Source: Deltaproteobacteria bacterium CG11_big_fil_rev_8_21_14_0_20_45_16
GTDB taxonomy: Bacteria > Bdellovibrionota > UBA2394
DNA length: 64,000 nucleotides
Direction of reading: 5' to 3'
Assembly (NCBI GenBank): GCA_002787535.1
Contig: PCXB01000041.1
Coordinates: forward strand, 57,100 to 121,099
In this document: positions 36,429 through 45,087 of the stretch, piece by piece
Layout: every line of letters begins with the position of its first letter
Numbering within the stretch: position 1 is the stretch's first letter
Translations under genes and position numbers: made by a program
Notes under the pieces: generated by a model
Seen by the model: only the letters and a program-made list of their open reading frames with translations
Told to the model about the DNA's origin: nothing
Databases searched by the model: none

Positions 36429-37229
36429 ATGAGCCTTCGTTTTAACGAGGCCGACCTTATTGAATTTGCAAAAACCGTCGAGCTAATAGCCAGCAAAATT
36501 TTGGATGGTCTACATGAATCTCGGCGCGGGGGAGAGGGGCTCGAATTTCATAGTTCCTTACCCTATGCCGAGGGAGAGGATGTCAGGCGGATCGATTGGA
36601 AGCGTATGGCTTCTAGTGATCGAGTTTATGTGAGAAAGTTTGATCGAGAAGAAAAGACAGCTTGGTCGATTCTTTTGGATTCATCTCCTAGCATGGCTTA
36701 TGGAGAGAAAAAACTTCAAAGCCGGCTGTGGGTGGCGGTAATTGGTTTTTTGGCAAAATGTTGGGGTGATAAATTTCGCGTTCTTCCCGAGGACTATCAG
36801 CCACTGGATGAAGTATTTGAAGGCTTGCTTCAGTCGAAACTGGGAATTCCACCGGAGGCCTTTGATCAGATTGAGCCGGAGCCGGAATCGAGACTTCTTG
36901 TGATTTCCGATTTTTTTCAAGATTCGTCCTTTTTGGAAAATTGCCTTGAGACATGGCATGAACATTATAAAGAGATTCACTTTATTCAGATCTTGGATCC
37001 CAAGGAGAAATTCTTTGATTTTAAGGACGTCATTCGATTTGAAGATATGGAGTCAAGCGCGCGCCTTGTGCTTGACTCGGGAGTTGTCAAAAAACGCTAT
37101 CAGGCTGAATTTGAGCATCACCAAAACGAAGTTCGTCGTCTTCTGAGTCAAAATGGAGTATTTTTTGAATCGGTTTCCGGTATGCAAGCCATTGAATTAC
37201 AGATTCAAGGATTTTTTGAAAGCCTGTGA
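36429..37229 (+). CDS. DUF58-domain protein
   Basis: Cytoplasmic VWA-like protein of the MoxR partner type, 266 residues. The conserved DUF58 segment is visible as GLEFHSSLPYAEGEDVRRID and WKRMASSDRVYVRKFDREE, followed by SILLDSSPSM, which resembles the MIDAS DxSxS motif (LDSSPSM). DUF58 proteins are encoded beside MoxR in most operons of this class. It begins two bases after the moxR stop, and its stop overlaps the following start (GTGA). The precise biochemical role is not established. Confidence 0.9.
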   Translation: MSLRFNEADLIEFAKTVELIASKILDGLHESRRGGEGLEFHSSLPYAEGEDVRRIDWKRMASSDRVYVRKFDREEKTAWSILLDSSPSMAYGEKKLQSRLWVAVIGFLAKCWGDKFRVLPEDYQPLDEVFEGLLQSKLGIPPEAFDQIEPEPESRLLVISDFFQDSSFLENCLETWHEHYKEIHFIQILDPKEKFFDFKDVIRFEDMESSARLVLDSGVVKKRYQAEFEHHQNEVRRLLSQNGVFFESVSGMQAIELQIQGFFESL

Positions 37230-39673
37230 GTTTTTTTGCGATCACATTTCTGTGGACTGGTATATTCATAGGGATCCCGATTCTCATAGCATTTTGGAAT
37301 CGAAAAAAAATACGCAAAGAGAAATTTGGCGGCTACTTTTTACTGAGAAAGCTTGCTGAGAGCACAAAGAGACGAATTCAAATCCTTCAGATTTTAAAGC
37401 TGCTCAATCGAATTCTTCTATTCCTTCTAATTATTTTCTGTTTTGCAGAACCCTTGGTAACGAGAGAGCGGTTTAGCGGCGCGGGCGAGGGTTTTGCTCT
37501 CATTTTGGATGTTGGACGCGCCATGCAGGGCGCAGGTCCCGGGGGCAGCTTGATTGAACAACAAAGAAGAAAATTTATAGAGATATTATCCGGCATGCCT
37601 TCGGAAGCCCAAGGCTTGATCCTATTTGCCTCTGATCGTTGTGAGACTTTAAGTTTGGCTGAAGGTCGCGTAACAGCTTCTTCAGAAGACTGGCTTGATT
37701 TTCTACGACCAGAGAGAATCGCTTATACCAATGAGCTGACAACGATTAGCGGGTTGAGTCAGTGTCGACAGCGAGCCAAGCAGATCTTTTCTGATCGCAA
37801 TGTTTTTGTGGGGTTTATTTCGGCATTGCCAGACAGTCTTGACAAGGAGCAACTGTCAAAAATGAATTTGAATATTTTTGCTTTAGAAGCTGAGCCGGTG
37901 CGTACTGTCGATTCGGTGGAGTTGACACAGGAAATTCAGCAGAATAGTGTTCGAGTTTTTTCTGATAAGGCCGCTGATCGTGATTGGAACGTGATTCAGC
38001 AAACGGGTCTCGTCGAAAAGCTGGGTAAAGTTGGGCGGGGTGTAGATCTTTTGCCCAGCAAGGGGAGTTGGTTGTGGATTAATCATGAGGAAAAACTAGA
38101 CCCATGGGTTGGACAAGACTTTATTAGACTGCAATCGTTGGCAGCCAAGAGAATTACGCTTTGGAGTGAAAAAGAATCGGAGGGCTATCTTTCTTTGTTG
38201 GCAGCGCTGCGAAGCCATTCTGAAATTCAAGTCGTACGTCAAATAGGGAGTCATCCTGTGGGGGAGGCCGTCATTATCTATGGAACGTATACGGGAAGTT
38301 TTGATGGGATGCCTTACGTTTGGGTGTTCGGCTCTCCAAACTCTGCCAGTGCGTTTAAGATTCGAGATAAAAAGCAGTGGATGGCCTCTGACTTGAGTGG
38401 AGACGTTCGGAAATCATTTTTAATTGAAACCGAGGACGGAGAAATCTTTGTTAAAGCCTACAATCTTTTTGATTTGGATAATTTTGAGGTCATGGAGTCT
38501 TTTGAGGACGGGGCTCCATCACTTCTGGAATATAAAAACTCACAATCCAAAATTTGGGTGACTCCCTTTGATCTCGAAGATCTTACAACGGACCTTGCTT
38601 TGGAGCCGGTTTTTATTCCTTATCTTTATCGACGCCTTGAGAGGTGGTTGACTTCAGATAATTTGGAATCTCATGATGATCTCATGAAGCCCATTTGGCT
38701 TTTGCCGGGACGTGTCAAGCCCTTGGATTCAGTTTTAGCTCGACATGCCTGGCCGGGAATTTATGGAACGGATCAAAGAACTTTGGCCGTAGCGCCCGTA
38801 GCGGCGCCGATGGCGTACCTTCAGATGGAAAACATTGTGCCCTCTGAAAAATCGGAGTTAGAAAAACTTTCCTTGCGAGACAAACTTTTGCCATGGGCCA
38901 TTGTGTCTGCTGCTTTGGAGCTCCTACTTTGCGCTGTTTCGGCCCAGTGGGGACTTCTGCTTTCGCTTATCGTGGCCCTTAGCCTCGTTTCAGGAAATAC
39001 GCTGGAGGCTCAGGATGTAGCGCAGAGGACATCACTTGGAGTCATGCCTGGTACGGATCCGGATCGTTTGCGAGCGCTCAATCAATTTATTCGTGACATG
39101 GAGTCCTTATGTAATTTGGATTTCGCAACGGCTGAAGTTGTGCAGGCCAAAGACTACTGGAAATATGCTTTGATTTTCTCAAGTTCGACCGCCGCCTTAC
39201 CAGACTTTTCGGAAGCCGAAGTCGTGAAGATCCGCGATTATTTGGATCGAGGAGGGCTGCTTATTTTTGACGAACCGCTTGCTAGTATCGATACGGTGTT
39301 TGGGCGCTCCGTCGTCGAGCGCTTGAAAAAGATTTTTCCAGGACGCTTTTTAGAAAACATTCCCAAAGATGATGTTTTGTTCAGGACTTTTTATCTGTTG
39401 AATGAGGTTTCTGGACGGAGATTGGCTTCTCCAAATTTGCAGGGAATAAAGATTGACCAGCGTTGGGTCGTCGTCTTTTCGTCCAATGATCTTCTCGGTG
39501 CCGTATTAAAATCAGAAACAGGGGATTATGCCTTGTCCGTCAGTCCCTATGGAATTATGCAAAGGCGATTGGCAAGTCGTCAGCTTCTTAATCTCTTTAT
39601 GTACAGTGTTACAGTTGACTACAAGGATGACGCAATTCATCTACCGCACATTCTACAAAAGAGAGTGAAATAA
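37226..39673 (+). CDS. BatA-like membrane protein with C-terminal DUF4159 domain
   Basis: An 815-residue inner-membrane protein. The N-terminus has the two helices of the BatA/TIGR02226 region (about 2-22 and 52-70). A periplasmic VWA-like segment begins FALILDVGRAMQG. A further helix pair lies at about 552-590. The C-terminal 215 residues form a DUF4159 domain (LGVMPGTDPDRLRALNQFIRD, LPDFSEAEVVKIRDYLDRG). DUF4159 proteins are typical of MoxR operons in alpha- and deltaproteobacteria. It starts by 4-base overlap with DUF58 and ends one base before the next gene. The first VWA Asp is present (LDVG), but the MIDAS motif is incomplete. Confidence 0.82.
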   Translation: MSFFAITFLWTGIFIGIPILIAFWNRKKIRKEKFGGYFLLRKLAESTKRRIQILQILKLLNRILLFLLIIFCFAEPLVTRERFSGAGEGFALILDVGRAMQGAGPGGSLIEQQRRKFIEILSGMPSEAQGLILFASDRCETLSLAEGRVTASSEDWLDFLRPERIAYTNELTTISGLSQCRQRAKQIFSDRNVFVGFISALPDSLDKEQLSKMNLNIFALEAEPVRTVDSVELTQEIQQNSVRVFSDKAADRDWNVIQQTGLVEKLGKVGRGVDLLPSKGSWLWINHEEKLDPWVGQDFIRLQSLAAKRITLWSEKESEGYLSLLAALRSHSEIQVVRQIGSHPVGEAVIIYGTYTGSFDGMPYVWVFGSPNSASAFKIRDKKQWMASDLSGDVRKSFLIETEDGEIFVKAYNLFDLDNFEVMESFEDGAPSLLEYKNSQSKIWVTPFDLEDLTTDLALEPVFIPYLYRRLERWLTSDNLESHDDLMKPIWLLPGRVKPLDSVLARHAWPGIYGTDQRTLAVAPVAAPMAYLQMENIVPSEKSELEKLSLRDKLLPWAIVSAALELLLCAVSAQWGLLLSLIVALSLVSGNTLEAQDVAQRTSLGVMPGTDPDRLRALNQFIRDMESLCNLDFATAEVVQAKDYWKYALIFSSSTAALPDFSEAEVVKIRDYLDRGGLLIFDEPLASIDTVFGRSVVERLKKIFPGRFLENIPKDDVLFRTFYLLNEVSGRRLASPNLQGIKIDQRWVVVFSSNDLLGAVLKSETGDYALSVSPYGIMQRRLASRQLLNLFMYSVTVDYKDDAIHLPHILQKRVK

Positions 39674-39674
39674 A

Positions 39675-41693
39675 ATGGATGGATTTTTTGCTAATCCATG
39701 GATGGGGCTGGTCGCGATTCCTTTTGCGACTCTTTTGCTATGGGAACTTGTCAAGCGCCGGCGACCGCCGTGGTTGATTCTTCCCCGCTTACTCTGGATA
39801 TCGGGATGTATCCTATTGGCAATGAATTGGTACTTTAATTTGTCAACGGAGTGGAGTCGGTCTGGTACAATTTATGTCTTCGTTGACGAGTCAGATTCGG
39901 TCGTAAAGGTTGATTCGCGTCGTGAATATTTGAAGCAATTTCTTGAGGAGATAAACACTTGGGCGAAGGAGCATTCACAGCCTATTCAGGTATTTGCTTT
40001 TGCAGAGCAGCTTAGATCCTTTGCTGCCACCGACGGGGCGCGGGGAGGTGAAGCAAGCCGTTTGTCAAGTTTGGAAGGGATCAGCCTTGATAATGAATCT
40101 ACTGTTGTTGTCGTAAGCGATGGAAATTGGGATCGAAATATTCGGCTCAAAACTAGGAGCTTCGTAGTGGGACTGGACGAGGCCGAAAGCAAGGATGTTT
40201 GGATCGAAACACCCCAACCCGTTATGACAGCGTTTCTAAAGAATAGATTGAGTATCCCTATTGAAGTCTTGCAAAAGGGTTTTGACTCTCAATCGGTTCG
40301 AGTCGGTCTCTATTTGGGCCAGGAATTGTTAGCGGAAAAGAAAGTCGGGCTGGAGTCGGAACGAGTGGGAGTGGAAATGCCTTATTTTCCAGAGAAAATG
40401 GGCGAGCAAATTTTAAGCGTAAGAGTGGAGGGACTTGAAGGCGAGTTAAGTCCGCTCAATAATACGAGCGCAATCAGGGTAAGAACCGTCCGAGACAAAA
40501 TGAGAATTTTACATATTGGCGGCAAGCCGAGCGTAGATTTAAAAGCTTGGCGTTTGTTTTTAACTCGTCAGCCGGATGTTGACCTGGTTAGTTTTTATAT
40601 TCTTCGGTCTTTGGATGACGATCCTTTGGCCAAGAACAGCGAACTAAGTTTAATTCCATTTCCATATGATGAACTTTTTACGACGGAACTCGAAAAGTTT
40701 GATGTGGTTATATTGCAGAATTTTAATTTCAACCTCTATTTTCAGCCCTTTTATTTGTCCAACCTGGCGAGATTCGTGGAAAGAGGCGGCGCCGTTTTGA
40801 TGATTGGAGGGGATCAAAGTTTTCATCGCTATGTCTTTTCGCCCCTTGAGGGGGTTATGCCCTTTGATTTTCCGCCCTATATGGCTCGATTCGAGACGGG
40901 CAGTTATCGAGCAAGCGCGGCAATACAGCAGCACCCTATTTTAGAAGGACTCGCATGGGCTTTTGAGATTCCTCTCTGGTCTCGGCGGCATCTTATTTCT
41001 AAAAATAAAAATTCGGATGATATTGTTAAGTATAAGGACGGGGTTCCATTTGTAAGTCTTCGTCAGCTTGGTCAGGGTCGGATTTTGGCAATTAACTCGG
41101 ATGAATCCTGGAGATTGCAAATGCAAGAGTATGGAAAATTTATTCCCTTCAACAGATTCGCTCGACGTGTTCTTCGATATCTCACGTTTGATCCCGAGAT
41201 GGATCCAAAAAATCTTACGAGTGGAACATGGAAGTCTGGTGAAGTCGTGAGCTTGTCGGTTCATGGCGGAAAGCGGGAAGATTGGACGATCACACCTTCG
41301 CTTTATCCAGGTGCCGAAACAAAGTTTAGTGGCCTATCTTCGATAGAATTTTTGATTCCCACGCCTAACATCTACGAAGTGAAACTTTCCTCGTCAGCTC
41401 TCAGTTATTTTTTTGAGACCGAAGAGACTCCCTGGCATCTTGAGTGGAAAAATCTTTTACCTCAAGAAGATCGAATGAGAGAGCTTGCGAAGATAAATCG
41501 TGGCGAATACTTTTCGTTTGAAGATAGGCAGAAGATTTTTGAGAAAAAACTTTCCGGAAAGCAAATTATTTCATCCGTGCAAAGCCCATGGAATCGAGAG
41601 GCTAAGGGGCTCTCGTGGCTGTATTTGGTGGCACTAATAACGACACTTTGTCTCGACTTTTTTCTACGTAAAAGATTTCAGTGGGATCTCTAG
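39675..41693 (+). CDS. Membrane VWA/glutamine-amidotransferase-like protein of the MoxR operon
   Basis: A 672-residue protein with two N-terminal helices (about 8-26 and 36-52) and one C-terminal helix (about 640-660). The central region starts with a VWA-like FVDESDSV segment. A class I glutamine amidotransferase-like fold follows (RILHIGGKPSVDLKAW, VVILQNFNFNLYFQPF, GGAVLMIGGDQSF), but the catalytic Cys and His of true amidotransferases are not evident, so it is probably non-enzymatic. This matches the last gene of MoxR-DUF58-DUF4159 operons. The stretch to the next gene (about 190 bases) holds no ORF. Confidence 0.75.
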   Translation: MDGFFANPWMGLVAIPFATLLLWELVKRRRPPWLILPRLLWISGCILLAMNWYFNLSTEWSRSGTIYVFVDESDSVVKVDSRREYLKQFLEEINTWAKEHSQPIQVFAFAEQLRSFAATDGARGGEASRLSSLEGISLDNESTVVVVSDGNWDRNIRLKTRSFVVGLDEAESKDVWIETPQPVMTAFLKNRLSIPIEVLQKGFDSQSVRVGLYLGQELLAEKKVGLESERVGVEMPYFPEKMGEQILSVRVEGLEGELSPLNNTSAIRVRTVRDKMRILHIGGKPSVDLKAWRLFLTRQPDVDLVSFYILRSLDDDPLAKNSELSLIPFPYDELFTTELEKFDVVILQNFNFNLYFQPFYLSNLARFVERGGAVLMIGGDQSFHRYVFSPLEGVMPFDFPPYMARFETGSYRASAAIQQHPILEGLAWAFEIPLWSRRHLISKNKNSDDIVKYKDGVPFVSLRQLGQGRILAINSDESWRLQMQEYGKFIPFNRFARRVLRYLTFDPEMDPKNLTSGTWKSGEVVSLSVHGGKREDWTITPSLYPGAETKFSGLSSIEFLIPTPNIYEVKLSSSALSYFFETEETPWHLEWKNLLPQEDRMRELAKINRGEYFSFEDRQKIFEKKLSGKQIISSVQSPWNREAKGLSWLYLVALITTLCLDFFLRKRFQWDL

Positions 41694-41884
41694 GCGATTG
41701 ACCTTCCCTAAAAGCTCTGTTAACCATCTAAGTGTCGAGAGGTTGTTGACTTCATAAGGGTAAGAAATAACAGGCGATTTTTAAAATTAGGTTTTCAAAT
41801 TCGTATTTTAAATTCGCAAACGCTATGTCTGCTGGGTTGTTAGCAGTCAGGGCTAAATGACGGCTGGTATGGGAGGACGTGGGT

Positions 41885-42247
41885 ATGACGGATACAGGGG
41901 AAGCGCTTGGACCTTGGAAACGACGGCATCAACGGCGCAAAGTGGAAGCTTTGATCAAGGTGCGCAATATTGATGGAAAAGTTTATGGATGCCGAAATCG
42001 TGATATATCATCTGGTGGGATATTTGTTGTGGCCAGTCCGAGGGTCATGACTCTTACAGTAGGCTCAACGATCAGTATGAATATAAAGTTTGGCACGAAC
42101 CCTACGGCTTTTAGGGCTGAAGGTCGAGTGGCACGGATGACTCGCGAGAATTCTGTGGAGGCAAAGATGTTTAAGCCTGGATATGGAATTGAATTTACGC
42201 GTGTTGACGCCGCGGGCAAGAAGCTGTTTTCTATGCTTCTCAAGTGA
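41885..42247 (+). CDS. PilZ-domain protein
   Basis: Small cyclic-di-GMP receptor-like protein, 120 residues. Both binding motifs are present: RHQRRK at the N-terminus (RxxxR) and NRDISSGGIFV (D/NxSxxG). The ORF track starts at a GTG (41879). The ATG at 41885 is preferred because GGGAGG lies eight bases upstream. Its stop overlaps the hutI GTG start (GTGA), so a c-di-GMP effector is translationally coupled to a histidine-degradation enzyme. About 190 bases upstream contain small hairpins but no recognisable riboswitch. Confidence 0.9.
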   Translation: MTDTGEALGPWKRRHQRRKVEALIKVRNIDGKVYGCRNRDISSGGIFVVASPRVMTLTVGSTISMNIKFGTNPTAFRAEGRVARMTRENSVEAKMFKPGYGIEFTRVDAAGKKLFSMLLK

Positions 42248-43446
42248 TTAAAGAGTTTATTGCGGATGAAATTGTTACATCGTCTTCCTCCAGACAGGGG
42301 AAGCTTATCCGCTATAGACCTGGCCGTTTAAGGGTTTCCAATTCAACAGGTAAAATTCTTTCGCTTGAGTCCTTTTCGAAGTCCAAAACTTCTTTGGTAG
42401 CTCGCTCAAAAAAGCGACTTCGATGTATCATTCCCGGTCTTATTGACCCCCATACTCATTTGGTTTTTGGTGGTGCCCGCTCGGATGAATGGTCGCAACG
42501 ATTGGAAGGTACATCCTATCAAGACATTGCTGCCAAAGGCGGAGGAATCAAGCGAAGCGTTCGGTCGACAAGGGAACTTAGCGAGACGGAACTGTTGGCG
42601 AGTTCCAAAAAGCGTTTGGAGGCCTTTGGTCGATTTGGAGTGACGAGTCTTGAAATCAAATCGGGTTATGGTCTGAATCTTGAGACCGAGCTCAAGTTAC
42701 TTAAATGCATAAAGGAATTAAAGCGGCACACACAATTATCGATCTTTTCTACTTTCATGGGCGCGCATGCTCTTCCTCCCGAGTTTGATTCTAGCGAGTC
42801 CTATGTGGAGCATTTAATAAAAGTTATTTTGCCGCGGATTAGGCATCTGGCCGATTTCCAAGATGTATTTGTTGAGCGCGGGTATTTCGGTGTGAAAGAG
42901 TCCATTCGCCTTTTGAAAGCAGGAAGAGAGCTTGGTCTCATCCCTCGAGTTCATGCTCATGAATTCGGCAGAACAGGCGGCGTTCTCGTTGCAGCAAGGG
43001 TTCGGGCGGCCTCAGCGGATCATCTTCAATATATTAATGATGATGACATACGGCGCCTTAAAAAGGCTCAAGTCGTTCCGGTTATCCTTCCGGGCACTAG
43101 TTTTTTCTTGGGGGCCAAAAAGTTTTCTCCTGCAAAAAAATTGTGGAAAGCTGGGTTGCCGGTGGCAATTGCTAGCGATTTTAATCCCGGAACAAATCCG
43201 TCATATAATTTTCCATTGTTTGGAACTTTTGCGGCTGTCTTTGCCGGCTTAAGTTTAGATCAGATATTGGTTGCTCAAACCTGGCATGCTGCCCAGGCTC
43301 TGCAAAGATCAGATTGCGGTCGTTTAGCCAAGGGCATGCGAGCGGACTTTGTGTCGCTTGATGCGGATCGATATGAAGATATGTATTACCATTACGGCTG
43401 CTCCCTCGTTCGGGACGTCTTTGTGGCTGGAAAGAAAATATTTTGA
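42244..43446 (+). CDS. hutI: Imidazolonepropionase
   Basis: Third step of histidine degradation: hydrolyses imidazolonepropionate to formimidoylglutamate. The 400 residues show the metal-dependent amidohydrolase motifs DPHTHLVFGGAR, YQDIAAKGGGI, EIKSGYGL, VHAHEFG, SADHLQYI and IASDFNPGTNPS, which match HutI. The hutG-like gene lies 37 kb upstream, and hutH and hutU are not in the window. It starts as GTG inside the PilZ stop, so the coupling looks real. It overlaps the HAD gene by one base (TGATG). Confidence 0.94.
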   Translation: MIKEFIADEIVTSSSSRQGKLIRYRPGRLRVSNSTGKILSLESFSKSKTSLVARSKKRLRCIIPGLIDPHTHLVFGGARSDEWSQRLEGTSYQDIAAKGGGIKRSVRSTRELSETELLASSKKRLEAFGRFGVTSLEIKSGYGLNLETELKLLKCIKELKRHTQLSIFSTFMGAHALPPEFDSSESYVEHLIKVILPRIRHLADFQDVFVERGYFGVKESIRLLKAGRELGLIPRVHAHEFGRTGGVLVAARVRAASADHLQYINDDDIRRLKKAQVVPVILPGTSFFLGAKKFSPAKKLWKAGLPVAIASDFNPGTNPSYNFPLFGTFAAVFAGLSLDQILVAQTWHAAQALQRSDCGRLAKGMRADFVSLDADRYEDMYYHYGCSLVRDVFVAGKKIF

Positions 43447-44300
43447 TGGCGGCCCGGGAACTTTTTGTTTTTGATTTGGACGGAACTTTGGTCCACGACG
43501 GGGAACGAGGGAGGCGTGAGATTCCGAATGAGTTGATGAGAACTCTGGAGTGCCTGTCATTGAAGGCCGATATCGTTATTGCGACGGGAAGACGTTATCG
43601 AACGGCTAAGCCTATTATTGAAAGTCTTCCAAAAATGCCTTTTAAGATTCTGAACAATGGCATCATTATTCGTAATTCGAATCACGAAGTTGTCTTTAAG
43701 AAGAATTTTGATTCCAAGCTGGCCTTCGAGATATGCAAACAAATCGATGGGTGGGGCTATCTTCCGGTTCTGGTTATGGATGGAGATCGAGACGAAATGG
43801 ATTTCGTTATTTGGAGCCAAAAGCCTGGCTTCAGTAGATTGAGCATAGCGGAAGTCGTTTTGAAGAAGGCTAAAAAATCGGCGATGATGATTCATTCCTT
43901 AGCTTCGTTGAGTGCTTCACTTCATCCCCATATTATTGAAGTTGCAAGTATCGGTGTTTATGAGGATTTATTGGAACTGCGCAAAAGGTTGAACACGATT
44001 TTGCCACCGGATCTTCGGGCCATTGTTGTCAAGAATTGCGGTTATGAGTCGCTTAGTGTTTTGGAGATTTTTGATAAGAAATGTTCCAAATGGAGTGGGG
44101 TGGAGTATGTTCGTAGCTTGATGGAGCCAAGTCGAGTCATCGCTATAGGGGATGATGAAAATGACTATGAGATGTTGAAATCAGCGGATGTATCAGTTGT
44201 CATGGATCATGCTCTAGAACATATTCGTGTGTTAGGACATGAGGTTGTCTCTGGACCGCAAGGCCTTGTAGAATATTTAAGGGGGAACTGGTTAGAGTGA
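43446..44300 (+). CDS. HAD-IIB family hydrolase
   Basis: Cof-like phosphatase, 284 residues. Catalytic motif I is FDLDGTLV (D10, D12), motif II lies in IVIATGRRY, and the C-terminal motif IV is AIGDDENDYEML. The cap type and size fit the IIB sugar-phosphatase group. The substrate is not visible. The track starts at TTG 43443. The ATG at 43446 is more natural and produces a TGATG junction with hutI. The next gene starts inside its stop (GTGA). Confidence 0.9.
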   Translation: MAARELFVFDLDGTLVHDGERGRREIPNELMRTLECLSLKADIVIATGRRYRTAKPIIESLPKMPFKILNNGIIIRNSNHEVVFKKNFDSKLAFEICKQIDGWGYLPVLVMDGDRDEMDFVIWSQKPGFSRLSIAEVVLKKAKKSAMMIHSLASLSASLHPHIIEVASIGVYEDLLELRKRLNTILPPDLRAIVVKNCGYESLSVLEIFDKKCSKWSGVEYVRSLMEPSRVIAIGDDENDYEMLKSADVSVVMDHALEHIRVLGHEVVSGPQGLVEYLRGNWLE

Positions 44301-44977
44301 AGAAGGTAGATCGACTCCGATATAATACATGGCTGTTTCAGGCGGCCGAAAATTTCTACGAACGTGGAAATTTTGAAAAGGCTTTGAAATATTTTGAGCG
44401 CTTAAACCGTCAACACGGAAAATTTTTAGAGCCTTCCATGCGAGCGGATTGCTACGCTTATATGGGCGATATTTATCTATTCAATGAAGACTATACTAAG
44501 GCAATCGATTATTTAACCAAGGCCATCGGGATCGATGATAGTTTTCCTCACTACTACTATTTATTGGGGATGGTTTATCAGACGCAGGAGAATTGGCGTC
44601 GGTCGATCGAAGAATTTGAGGCAGCGGCAAAACTCGAGCCGAAGAATTCTATTTATATTGAAGAATTGGGTCGAACCTATGTATTTACAGGAAATTTGGC
44701 TGAAGGTGAGAAGCTTTTAAAAAAAGCATGGAAGCTCGACCATGAAAACGTCGGCGCGGGAGTAGAGCTTGCCGGCGTGATGTTCTCAGTTGGAAAGTAT
44801 CGTGACTGTGTGGAGATTATCGATGAGATCGTCAAATCAAATGAAAATCTTCACGATGGAATCGTCGAATATCTCGAAAGTTTGCGTGCGGACTGCATGA
44901 TGGGGATGGACGAAAAGGCCAAAAAAAGACGTCGAGGCCGTAAGAAAAAGAAGCGAGCCAAGAAAAAAGACAGTTAA
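44297..44977 (+). CDS. TPR-repeat protein with basic tail
   Basis: A 226-residue protein made almost entirely of tetratricopeptide repeats (about residues 8-175: NFEKALKYFERLN, DYTKAIDYLTKAIGIDDSFP, NWRRSIEEFEAAAKLEPKN, LAEGEKLLKKAWKLD). It ends in a run of Lys/Arg (KRRRGRKKKKRAKKKDS). TPR domains mediate protein interaction, and the basic tail suggests binding to nucleic acid or a membrane surface. The start is GTG overlapping the HAD stop. It is the last gene of the PilZ-hutI-HAD-TPR operon. Confidence 0.85.
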   Translation: MKKVDRLRYNTWLFQAAENFYERGNFEKALKYFERLNRQHGKFLEPSMRADCYAYMGDIYLFNEDYTKAIDYLTKAIGIDDSFPHYYYLLGMVYQTQENWRRSIEEFEAAAKLEPKNSIYIEELGRTYVFTGNLAEGEKLLKKAWKLDHENVGAGVELAGVMFSVGKYRDCVEIIDEIVKSNENLHDGIVEYLESLRADCMMGMDEKAKKRRRGRKKKKRAKKKDS

Positions 44978-45087
44978 TTCAGTGGGCTAGCCCGTATTCT
45001 CGAACTTGTCCGTATCGTTCATAATAATATTTGTGTGTGGAGATTCCGAGTACTGCCATCATGAGGGAGTGGTGGGGAGGAAAATCC

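Noticed and set aside
41760-41884. Possible cyclic-di-GMP (GEMM-I) riboswitch upstream of the PilZ gene, because of a leader with CTGCT/AGCAG hairpin and GGGCTAAA loop.
   Set aside because: The conserved GEMM core elements are not in the right order and the second stem has only three pairs.
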